DNA of 23,363 bases from an uncultured Eubacteriales bacterium (GTDB lineage Bacteria; Bacillota; Clostridia; Oscillospirales; Oscillospiraceae). The position numbers were made by a program, and so were the translations under genes. Each line of letters begins with the position of its first letter. Position 1 is the first letter of the stretch. Below the pieces are notes generated by a model, which worked only from the letters and a program-made list of their open reading frames with translations, did not search any database and was not told the DNA's origin. Below, one piece after another: positions 7,923 through 14,179 of this stretch. The stretch lies in assembly GCA_900550585.1 (NCBI GenBank), contig URST01000023.1:1-23363 (forward strand). The letters run 5' to 3'.

Positions 7923-8423
7923 TCAGTGTATGAAAATCATCATGATGGCCGACAGCACCGCCGCGATGACCACCATGCCCACCGTGCCGAACAGCCACTT
8001 TTTCTCTCTGTCCTTCCCGGTGATGTACGGCTTCAGATCCTCCGTGCCCGGAATGGTCCACGCTTTGGTGTGGCCCACCCAGTAATCGTCAATGAGGAAT
8101 CGGTCGATGAGGTTCATGACGGACAGCATCACCAGCATCTGCCAGAAGCCAGCCAGAAAGCCCCGTGCGCCGTTGACCGCATAGGCGCAGAGGAGCACAT
8201 AGGCGAGATAACCGGGGACACAGATCACCTTGAAAAGCAGGGCGTTCCGCTTGATACGCTCATGGGTGGTCAGTCCCAGCCTGACACACCGGCCCTGCAC
8301 CTCCGGGCTGTAAAGATGCACCATCCCCACGGCGCCCTTCCGGATGCCCACGGCGCAGACCAGCACCAGCAGGACGCCCAGGCCCAGGCCCTCCAGCACC
8401 GTTTTCAGGATCAGCTCTTTCAT
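7923..8423 (-). CDS. Small integral membrane protein, unrecognised family
   Basis: A 166-aa hydrophobic protein with about four predicted membrane spans, near residues 8-28 (LEGLGLGVLLVLVCAVGI), 57-80 (FKVICVPGYLAYVLLCAYAV), 90-108 (FLAGFWQMLVMLSVMNLI) and 143-165. Between spans 3 and 4 there is a polar segment with DRFLIDDYWVGHTKAWTIPG followed by EDLKPYITGKDREKK, whose charged and aromatic residues look conserved-type. I do not recognise the family and assign no function. The ATG at 8423 overlaps the stop of the dehydrogenase (ATGA), with GGGAGG 8 bases upstream, so it is translationally coupled. A role as a membrane anchor or small transporter for the operon is only a guess. Confidence 0.82.
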   Translation of the reverse strand: MKELILKTVLEGLGLGVLLVLVCAVGIRKGAVGMVHLYSPEVQGRCVRLGLTTHERIKRNALLFKVICVPGYLAYVLLCAYAVNGARGFLAGFWQMLVMLSVMNLIDRFLIDDYWVGHTKAWTIPGTEDLKPYITGKDREKKWLFGTVGMVVIAAVLSAIMMIFIH

Positions 8424-9346
8424 TGCAGATACCTCCCGGCCTCCCGTTCCAGCTGGCACCAAACCGGATACGCCCCGCCGTTTTCGTCAAAGAATCGCTT
8501 CAGGTCCCGGTCCAGCGCGCTCATCTCATCCACCGCGTTCATGGCGTGGTCGGACGCGCAGATCTTTCCCAGACTCGTGGCGCACATGAGCTTGAAAAAG
8601 CGCAGGCAGGTCCTGCGATACGCAGCACTCTCAAAATCCGCGTCCGATGCCGGCAGGATGGCGTGTCCGGCATTCCGGATGGCGCGGTAGCCCTCGATAT
8701 TGGCATCGATGAGGCGGCTGAGATAAGCCGTGTCGCCCTTGAGCTTCTTCAGGTCGCCGTCGGCCTTGTAGCAGGCAAAGGCTACCGGCAGCACGAACGC
8801 CGCGTGGCACAGGAGATAGTCCTCCATGTTCGGCTCGTAGGTCACCTTGTATTTCGTGCCGCCGAAGATCTGCCCGATCAGCGTCTCATTGGAGGGTGCA
8901 CCCGCCAGCTGCCCGATGGTGATCTTTTTCAGGTCGACGGACGCCACCCGGTCACGCTCCCGGTGTCCCGCCGAGGAGGCAAAGGCAAACAGCACGTTTT
9001 TCTCCGGCAGTGAAGCGGCCAGCGCACCCGCACGCACGTTGTTGCCCACAAAGACGATGTTCCTTGTCCCGTTGGCCCGCAGCGTGTCCAGAATGGCGTC
9101 CAGCTGCGTGTAGCGCAGGACAACGAAGATGACATCGTACACATCCTCCGGCTTCAGTTCCGTCACCACCGGGACGCGGTTCACCGACACGCGGGGCGAA
9201 AACTTATCCTTGATGCGCAGGCCGTTTCGCTGAATCTCCTCCGCCCAGCTGCCTCGCGCCAGCAGCGTCACGTCCTTCCCGGCGCGGAACAGGTCCCGTG
9301 CCAGGTTGCAGCCCAGCACGCCCGCACCGAATACCAGAATTTTCAT
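8420..9346 (-). CDS. Ketopantoate reductase (PanE/ApbA)-like dehydrogenase
   Basis: A 308-aa protein whose N-terminus is a Rossmann NAD(P)-binding fold: MKILVFGAGVLGCNLA, with G7-x-G9-x-x-G12, then DVTLLARGSWAEEI as in 2-dehydropantoate 2-reductases, where the arginine region binds NADPH phosphate. NIVFVGNNVRAGALAASLP corresponds to the N-N/G substrate loop. The C-terminal half is helical but diverges from PanE. The ATG at 9346 has AGGAG 8 bases upstream. A longer frame to 9646 overlaps ATC copy B and has no support. In this setting it more likely reduces or oxidises an unknown operon metabolite than makes pantoate. True PanE cannot be excluded. Confidence 0.83.
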   Translation of the reverse strand: MKILVFGAGVLGCNLARDLFRAGKDVTLLARGSWAEEIQRNGLRIKDKFSPRVSVNRVPVVTELKPEDVYDVIFVVLRYTQLDAILDTLRANGTRNIVFVGNNVRAGALAASLPEKNVLFAFASSAGHRERDRVASVDLKKITIGQLAGAPSNETLIGQIFGGTKYKVTYEPNMEDYLLCHAAFVLPVAFACYKADGDLKKLKGDTAYLSRLIDANIEGYRAIRNAGHAILPASDADFESAAYRRTCLRFFKLMCATSLGKICASDHAMNAVDEMSALDRDLKRFFDENGGAYPVWCQLEREAGRYLQ

Positions 9347-9374
9347 CGCAAAATCTCCTGTCCTTGAAATTTTT

Positions 9375-10079
9375 CTATTTGTTCCGCCTGTACCCCGCCT
9401 CGTCCCGGTATTCGGGATGCTCCCTGAGGTACGGGTCCCTGTCGCCGCAGATGGTATAGTCGCATCTGCAGCCGTCCACACAGGTGGATGTGCGGACGAG
9501 CCTTGCGTGGAGCAGTTCCATGGACGCATAGTCCACATTGCAGAGCGCCGGCATGATCTCCTCCAGCCCGTGCTTCTTTGCAAATTCCGCCGCCGGGCAC
9601 GCCGTAAATTCATAATAGATGGGCTTGTCCGCATCAAATGGCGCAACGTTCATTTCGTAGTCGTGCCATTGGTCACAGCCTTTTTTCGCCCGTATAAACG
9701 CTTTGTGCATCAGCTTTCTGAAAAACGGCTTGTTGCAGTCCGCAAAGCCGGACAGCCTGCGGAAAGCGGGCAGGATCAGATCTTCCTCCATCTCCTCGAT
9801 TTTCCGGAAGGATGTGACCTCTCTGCACACGACGTAATAGCTCATGATGGCAATGCAGTCATATGTGCCGCCGGCACCGTTGTGGAAGTTCCTCCGGCCG
9901 CCCAGATCGGTACGCCAGTCGGAGAGGAACACCTCATACTGCCGCTGTACCCGCTCCCACACGGCCTCCCGCTGCGCCGCGGGATAGTGCAGGGCGATCT
10001 TCGCCTGTATCTGCTTTTTGCAGGGCCGGGAGTACAGCACATGGCAGCTCCGGTCGATCTTCAGCTCGCTGTCCTTCAT
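9375..10079 (-). CDS. ATC hydrolase-family protein, copy B
   Basis: A 234-aa soluble protein related to copy A at 6468-7100. Shared signature: AKKHGLEEIMPALC (C180), D183-Y184, E188, R196 and a terminal Cys-rich C200-V-D-G-C204-R-C206-D. It is cysteine-rich overall (C12, C20, C75, C85, C115, C135, C161). Unlike copy A it has an N-terminal segment with YSRPCKKQIQAKIALHYPAAQRE and a C-terminal tail rich in charged residues. I chose the ATG at 10079, which has AAAGGAG 5 bases upstream. An ATG at 10106 overlaps the upstream stop as ATGA but has a poor ribosome site, and would add nine residues. Two paralogues in one operon suggest either two substrates or a hetero-oligomer. Activity is unproven. 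Confidence 0.78.
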   Translation of the reverse strand: MKDSELKIDRSCHVLYSRPCKKQIQAKIALHYPAAQREAVWERVQRQYEVFLSDWRTDLGGRRNFHNGAGGTYDCIAIMSYYVVCREVTSFRKIEEMEEDLILPAFRRLSGFADCNKPFFRKLMHKAFIRAKKGCDQWHDYEMNVAPFDADKPIYYEFTACPAAEFAKKHGLEEIMPALCNVDYASMELLHARLVRTSTCVDGCRCDYTICGDRDPYLREHPEYRDEAGYRRNK

Positions 10080-10102
10080 ACCTGCTCCTTTTCCAAAATG
10101 CT

Positions 10103-10966
10103 TCATCGCCCCACGCCCTTCAGACAGCCGCTCCTGGCGTTCTCCTCCGTGTCGTCGGACTCGTCATAGGCATCGTAGGGTGCGGACGGGTCGTGGACGC
10201 GCTTTCCGAACGGCGAGCAGAGCTGCTCCCTGTGGGCAAAGGCAAAATCAAGGTTATCCGTCCAGCCGGTGTGGCCGGTGATGAACAGAGGATGCAGTCC
10301 CCGGCTGCGCAGTTTCCTCTCCAGCGCCGCCAGCGACTTTACCGCCAGCCTGTTGTCCTCCGCCAGCGCGGAGATGAAGCTGTAACCGCCGTCCGCGCCG
10401 AACCAGATGGTATCGCCGGTAAAGAGATACCTGCCGTCGATGAGATATACCATGTGGCCCCATGTGTGGCCGGGGACAAGAAAGCACTCAATCCGGATGC
10501 CGTCGATGTCGAACACCTGCCCGTCGCGGAGCAGCACCTTCTCGTTGCAGATCGTCACCTGAGGCAGCTTGTACAGGTGATAAATGACCCTGCGGCGCAC
10601 CTCCCCGGTGAGATAGCGGTTCTCATCCTCACCGATGTACAGCTTCGCGTTTTTGAACAGGCCGGGGCTGTCGGCCTCCACCGCGCCCACATGGTCGGTG
10701 TCCTGGTGGGTGATGAGAATATGCCGGATGGACTGCGGGTCGATGCCCAGCCAGCCCATCTTCTCCGCCAGCCGGTCGTAGTTGTAGCCCGCGTCGATCA
10801 TGATGGTGGTATCTCCCTTGCGATAGAAGAAGATGTTGGCCACCCACTCCCGCACACAGGCCACGTTTTCGTCGATCCAGCCGGTGTTCAGGGGCTTGAA
10901 GATCTCCTTGCCCCGGTACATCCGGCTCATTTCCTTTTTCTGAAACTCCGTTGCTTTTCTGGACAT
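10103..10966 (-). CDS. MBL-fold metallo-hydrolase with HxDxDH motif
   Basis: A 287-aa metallo-beta-lactamase-fold hydrolase. The metal motif reads H87-Q-D89-T-D91-H92 in LITHQDTDHVGA. The usual second histidine is Asp, while H167 (PGHTWGH), D185 (FTGDT) and H232 (TGHTG) are intact. This HxDxDH form recurs in clostridial MBL proteins and implies an altered first metal site. The C-terminus after about residue 255 is acidic (DAYDESDDTEE). The ATG at 10966 has GAGGAGG 8 bases upstream, and the gene begins 13 bases after the methyltransferase. Role in the operon unknown. Hydrolysis of a thioester or lactone intermediate is possible. Confidence 0.88.
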   Translation of the reverse strand: MSRKATEFQKKEMSRMYRGKEIFKPLNTGWIDENVACVREWVANIFFYRKGDTTIMIDAGYNYDRLAEKMGWLGIDPQSIRHILITHQDTDHVGAVEADSPGLFKNAKLYIGEDENRYLTGEVRRRVIYHLYKLPQVTICNEKVLLRDGQVFDIDGIRIECFLVPGHTWGHMVYLIDGRYLFTGDTIWFGADGGYSFISALAEDNRLAVKSLAALERKLRSRGLHPLFITGHTGWTDNLDFAFAHREQLCSPFGKRVHDPSAPYDAYDESDDTEENARSGCLKGVGR

Positions 10967-10979
10967 ATTTTCCGCCTCC

Positions 10980-11768
10980 TCATGCCCGCTCCAGCACGAT
11001 GATCTTATTGGAGATGTTCCGCACGGCGGGCAGCTTATCCAACACCTTGTAAATGGGTACGAACGCCGCCATACCCTCCGTCAGGCTGTGCTCCTCCACC
11101 AGCCGGAAATCCGGCAGCAGCGCCGCCAGCGCCGCGCCGTTCTTCACGCCCCATGTGAACCGGGCGTGGCTGGCATCGATGGACTTCTCCCTGAACCGCT
11201 TCACCACCATGGGATTCATGGTCTCCACCAGCACGGCGGCCTGTCGGAACCGTCTGGCAATGACCTGGAAGATGCGCTGCACGTCCTCCTGACACAGGTA
11301 CATCGTCAGCCCCTCGATGATGATCAGCGCCGGGCCGTCCTGCTCCCGGACGGCGCCGCCCCAGTCGTCCATGGCGGACATGGCGATCTGCGAGACCGCG
11401 CCGCCCGCCGGCAGCAGCTTTTCCCGCACCGCCATGGTATCCGGCAGATCCAGATCGTACCAGTGGGCGTAGCCGCTCATCCGATAGCACCGGGTGTCCA
11501 GCCCGCAGGCGATGTTGACCACCACTGCGCCGGGATGCGCCGCCAGCCACCTCTCCGTCAGTCCGTCCAGCACGATGGTGCGGGCGATGACACCGCTGCG
11601 CATGGGCGCGTCCTTTTCCGCAAGGGAGAAATCATAGTCCAGCTTCCCTATCAATTCTTCCGCCCTGGGGTCACGGATGGCGCCGCGCCCTCCGCTCTCC
11701 CGCGCTCTGGCGTAGACCGTCTGCAGCATGGTCTCCGGTACGCCGGATAGCGTGATCTTTTCCTGCAT
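10980..11768 (-). CDS. LCM/Ppm1-type SAM-dependent methyltransferase
   Basis: A 262-aa class I methyltransferase of the leucine-carboxyl-methyltransferase-like (LCM/TCMP) group. SAM-binding motif VVNIACGLDTRCYRM (83-97), then HWYDLDLPDTM (102-112) with the acidic ribose contact, SAMDDWG, and the motif IIIEGLTMYL (149-158) characteristic of the family. Members methylate carboxylates or small-molecule oxygens, often in secondary metabolism or detoxification. It is the first gene of the seven-gene operon. The ATG at 11768 has AGGGAGG about 9 bases upstream. The 218-base leader upstream contains a promoter, a hairpin and two dyads. The substrate is unknown, and a carboxylate acted on by the downstream hydrolases is a plausible inference. 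Confidence 0.87.
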   Translation of the reverse strand: MQEKITLSGVPETMLQTVYARARESGGRGAIRDPRAEELIGKLDYDFSLAEKDAPMRSGVIARTIVLDGLTERWLAAHPGAVVVNIACGLDTRCYRMSGYAHWYDLDLPDTMAVREKLLPAGGAVSQIAMSAMDDWGGAVREQDGPALIIIEGLTMYLCQEDVQRIFQVIARRFRQAAVLVETMNPMVVKRFREKSIDASHARFTWGVKNGAALAALLPDFRLVEEHSLTEGMAAFVPIYKVLDKLPAVRNISNKIIVLERA

Positions 11769-11788
11769 GTCCGTATTCCTCCCTCTGT

Positions 11789-11806
11789 TGTTAAAGCCGT
11801 TTAACC
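11789..11806. promoter_or_regulatory. Operator-like dyad 1 in the seven-gene operon leader
   Basis: On the minus strand it reads GGTTAAACGGCTTTAACA and contains GTTAAA-cggc-TTTAAC. It matches dyad 2 (11824-11841) at 13 of 18 positions with the same orientation and a 35-base centre-to-centre distance. It lies just upstream of the methyltransferase ribosome binding site, where a bound repressor would block transcription. Confidence 0.45.
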
Positions 11807-11823
11807 GACGCCCTCAAAAAAGC

Positions 11824-11841
11824 GGTTAGAGCCTACTAACC
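11824..11841. promoter_or_regulatory. Operator-like dyad 2 in the seven-gene operon leader
   Basis: On the minus strand it reads GGTTAGTAGGCTCTAACC, a dyad with perfect 6-bp outer arms GGTTAG/CTAACC. It is related to dyad 1. Repeated related dyads of this size are typical of TetR- or MarR-type operators, but no such regulator is encoded in the window. Confidence 0.45.
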
Positions 11842-11850
11842 ATTCCGTTT

Positions 11851-11880
11851 CGGAAAAGCCGCATTTCTGCGGCTTTTCCG
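11851..11880 (-). terminator. 13-bp hairpin: terminator of csd-lysR or attenuator of the seven-gene operon
   Basis: Arms 11851-11863 and 11868-11880 pair perfectly around a 4-base loop. The GC core GCCGCA/TGCGGC is followed by TTTT, the same design as the hairpin at 6397-6441. It lies 107 bases after the lysR stop. It is also downstream of the promoter at 11904-11932, so it could terminate the selenium-side transcript, attenuate the operon transcript, or both. Confidence 0.55.
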
Positions 11881-11903
11881 GGCATATTTCCTATTCGAGT
11901 GGG

Positions 11904-11932
11904 ATTGTATCACCGTTTTCTCTTTTTTGCAA
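11904..11932 (-). promoter_or_regulatory. Candidate promoter of the seven-gene operon
   Basis: Minus-strand -35 TTGCAA (11927-11932), 17-base spacer, -10 TACAAT (11904-11909). It would give a leader of roughly 130 bases containing the hairpin and both dyads. A much weaker alternative lies downstream (TTGAGG near 11815, 17-base spacer, TTAACA). Confidence 0.6.
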
Positions 11933-11986
11933 GACAGAATTTCCTTTTTTCCGCCATAGTTTCTCTCATTTATCCCCGCCGCGCTT

Positions 11987-12877
11987 TCACCGGTAAAAGC
12001 CGATGACGAAATCCAGAAACTGCCGGGTCTGCCGGTTCACCGGCGCCCCCCTGCGGCAGGCGGCGTACAGCGCCCGCCGTGCCCCGCCGCCCGGCAGCTC
12101 GAATGTCAGCAGCCGCCCGGCATCCCGGGCATCCTCCGCCGCCTTCTCCGAGATGATGGACACGCCCAGCCCGCCGGCCACCAGATTCTTGATGGACTCC
12201 TGATCGTTGAGCCGCGCCGTCACCGTCAGCTGGCTCTCCTCCACCCCCATCTGCTGGAGGTAGCCGGAAATGCACTTCTTGCTGCCGCTGCCCTTCTCCC
12301 GCAGGAGGATCGGTTCCCGGCAGATGTCCTCCATGGTGACGCCCCGCGCCGTCAGGTCGCGGAAATGGTCGTTCACCGGCGTGATGAGCACCATGTGATC
12401 CTCATAGAACGGCGTCAGCTCCAGCGCCTCCTCGTGGATGCGGGCACCGATAAGCCCCACATCGAACGCACCGGTGAGCAGGCCCTCCACAATGCCCTCG
12501 CTGTCGCTCTGGAACACATGGAACTGAGGGGCCGGGTGTTCCCGCCGGAACGCCGGCAGGATCTGGGGCAGAATGTACGCCGACGGAATGGTGGACGCGC
12601 CGATGCGGATGACCTGCTCATCCTCATCGCTCCAGCTGCGCAGCAGGTCATCCCGCAGGTGTACGATGCCGCAGGCGCAGGCATACAGCTCCTGCCCGCG
12701 GGACGTCACCTCAATGGACTTGGTGGTGCGGACGATGAGCCGGGAGCCGAACTCCTCCTCCAGCTGGCGGATGTGGGTGCTCACCGTGGGCTGGGAGAGG
12801 TACAGCTTCTCCGCCGCCTTGGTAAAGCTGCGGTACTGCACCACGGCGCAGAAGGATTGCAGCTGCTTCAGTTCCAT
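11987..12877 (-). CDS. LysR-family transcriptional regulator of the selenium locus
   Basis: A 296-aa LTTR. The N-terminal winged helix-turn-helix is MELKQLQSFCAVVQYRSFTK onward with AAEKLYLSQPTVSTHIRQLE and FGSRLIVRTTKSIEVTSRG. The co-inducer domain follows from about residue 90 (IRIGASTIPSAYILPQILPAF). The family resembles CysB/CysL-type sulfur regulators, so a selenium or sulfur metabolite is a plausible ligand. The ATG at 12877 has GGAGG 5 bases upstream and lies inside the end of the aminotransferase gene (10-base overlap), so the two are co-transcribed. LysR genes next to yedE/selD have been noted in comparative genomics of selenium metabolism. It probably acts at the palindrome at 14069-14085. 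No terminator directly follows; the first hairpin is at 11851-11880. Confidence 0.92.
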   Translation of the reverse strand: MELKQLQSFCAVVQYRSFTKAAEKLYLSQPTVSTHIRQLEEEFGSRLIVRTTKSIEVTSRGQELYACACGIVHLRDDLLRSWSDEDEQVIRIGASTIPSAYILPQILPAFRREHPAPQFHVFQSDSEGIVEGLLTGAFDVGLIGARIHEEALELTPFYEDHMVLITPVNDHFRDLTARGVTMEDICREPILLREKGSGSKKCISGYLQQMGVEESQLTVTARLNDQESIKNLVAGGLGVSIISEKAAEDARDAGRLLTFELPGGGARRALYAACRRGAPVNRQTRQFLDFVIGFYR

Positions 12878-14031
12878 ACGTCCCTCCCGCTCAGCTCCCG
12901 CAGCGCCGCCAGCGCCGCGTCCACATGCGCCTCCGTGTTCCACGGGCCGAAGGAGAACCGCACCGTCCCGGTGGGATAGGTGCCCAGCGTCTTATGGGCG
13001 TTGGGCGCGCAGTGCAGCCCCACGCGGGTCAGCACGCCGTACTCCCGGCCCAGTGCGTCCGCCAGAAAGGCAGGGTCGATGCCCTCGCACGCCGCCGACA
13101 CCACGGCGGCGCGTCCCTCCGTGCCGTCCCGGCCCACGACCCTCAGACGCGGGATGTCCCGCAGCCCCTCCAGAAACCGGGCCGTCAGCGCCAACTCATG
13201 GCAGCGGATGCCGTCGATGCCCTCCTGCTCCAGCCATGTCAGCGCCGCGTGCAGCCCCATGATGCCCGGCAGGTTCAGCGTCCCCGCCTCGAAACGGTCG
13301 GGCATGAACGCCGGCACCTCCTCCAGATGGCTGACGCTGCCGGTGCCGCCGGACAGCAGCGGCTCCATGCGCTTTGCCAGCTCCGGTCGGAGGATAAAGC
13401 CGCCGATGCCCTGAGGCCCCAGCAGCCCCTTGTGGCCGGTGAATGCCAGCGCGTCGATGTGCATGGCCGCCATGTCGACGGGAAATGCCCCCGCCGTCTG
13501 GGCGGTGTCCAGTATGAACAGCAACCCGTGGGCATGGCAGAACGCCCCCACCTCCGCCGCAGGCAGCAGCGTGCCGCACACGTTGCTGCCGTGGAGCATC
13601 ACCACCGCCCTCGTCTCCGGCCGCAGCAGCTTTTCCAGTTCCTCCGTGTACAGGCTGCCGTCGGATGCGCAGGGCACGCGGTCAAAGGTCACGCCCTGCG
13701 CCGCCAGCTGGGTCAGGGGCCGCATGACGGCGTTGTGCTCCATGGCGGACACCAGCACATGGTCGCCGCTGTGCAGCAGCCCCTTCAGCAGCACGTTCAG
13801 GCTCTCGGTGATGTTCTTGGTGAACACCACATTGCGGCAGTCCGGGCCGTGAAACAGGCGGGTCAGCCGCTGCCGGGTGTCCAGCACCAGCTCCTCCGCC
13901 CGATAGGCCTCGTCATAGCCGCCGCGGCTGACGTTGCAGCCGCAGTTCTTCACATAGTCGTACATGGCCTCCGCCACACCCGGCGCCTTGGGAAAGCTGG
14001 TGCTGGCGTTGTCCAGATAGATGCGTTCCAC
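12868..14031 (-). CDS. Class V aminotransferase-fold PLP enzyme, EF2568-like (selenium-associated cysteine desulfurase family)
   Basis: A 387-aa PLP enzyme of the NifS/CsdB type that would release sulfur or selenium from cysteine or selenocysteine as persulfide. Start region VERIYLDNASTSFPKAP, H99 in MEHN, PLP-binding D175 (ILDTAQTAG), Schiff-base K201 in FTGHKGLLGPQG, and the catalytic cysteine C341 in RVGLHCAPNAH. It matches the EF2568-type group (TIGR01977) described beside orphan selD genes by Haft and Self. I chose the GTG at 14031, which has AGGGAGG 6-7 bases upstream. The ATG at 14067 would add 12 residues and overlap that ribosome site. It is first of a two-gene unit with lysR, divergent from yedE-selD. 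Confidence 0.9.
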   Translation of the reverse strand: MERIYLDNASTSFPKAPGVAEAMYDYVKNCGCNVSRGGYDEAYRAEELVLDTRQRLTRLFHGPDCRNVVFTKNITESLNVLLKGLLHSGDHVLVSAMEHNAVMRPLTQLAAQGVTFDRVPCASDGSLYTEELEKLLRPETRAVVMLHGSNVCGTLLPAAEVGAFCHAHGLLFILDTAQTAGAFPVDMAAMHIDALAFTGHKGLLGPQGIGGFILRPELAKRMEPLLSGGTGSVSHLEEVPAFMPDRFEAGTLNLPGIMGLHAALTWLEQEGIDGIRCHELALTARFLEGLRDIPRLRVVGRDGTEGRAAVVSAACEGIDPAFLADALGREYGVLTRVGLHCAPNAHKTLGTYPTGTVRFSFGPWNTEAHVDAALAALRELSGRDVWN

Positions 14032-14068
14032 GGGTATCCCTCCCTTTTTCCCCACCTTACCATACATT

Positions 14069-14085
14069 TATTTGAAAATCAAATA
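14069..14085. promoter_or_regulatory. 17-bp palindrome, probable LysR operator
   Basis: TATTTGAAAATCAAATA is a perfect palindrome around one central base, of the T-N11-A type favoured by LysR regulators. It lies in the 148-base divergent region between the aminotransferase-lysR and yedE-selD units. It overlaps a possible minus-strand -35 (TTGATT) and lies about 55 bases upstream of the yedE -10, as expected for autorepression plus activation of the divergent unit. Confidence 0.55.
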
Positions 14086-14135
14086 GTTTTAGTGGAATCA
14101 TCAATAATTGCTATTAGACTTTTCCCCCTGCCCGG

Positions 14136-14144
14136 TGGTACGAT
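14136..14144 (+). promoter_or_regulatory. Possible extended -10 of the yedE operon
   Basis: TGGTACGAT is a TGn-extended -10 box with no good -35 (TAGACT or AGACTT at the right distance), which would fit an activator-dependent promoter. It is 36 bases upstream of the yedE ATG. Confidence 0.4.
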
Positions 14145-14179
14145 AAGGCTACATTATATAAAAGAGGAGAACGTCACAC

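Noticed and set aside
9346..9646. N-terminal extension of the ketopantoate-reductase-like protein
   Set aside because: The extension overlaps ATC-family copy B in another frame, has no ribosome site, and the Rossmann fold begins exactly at the ATG at 9346.
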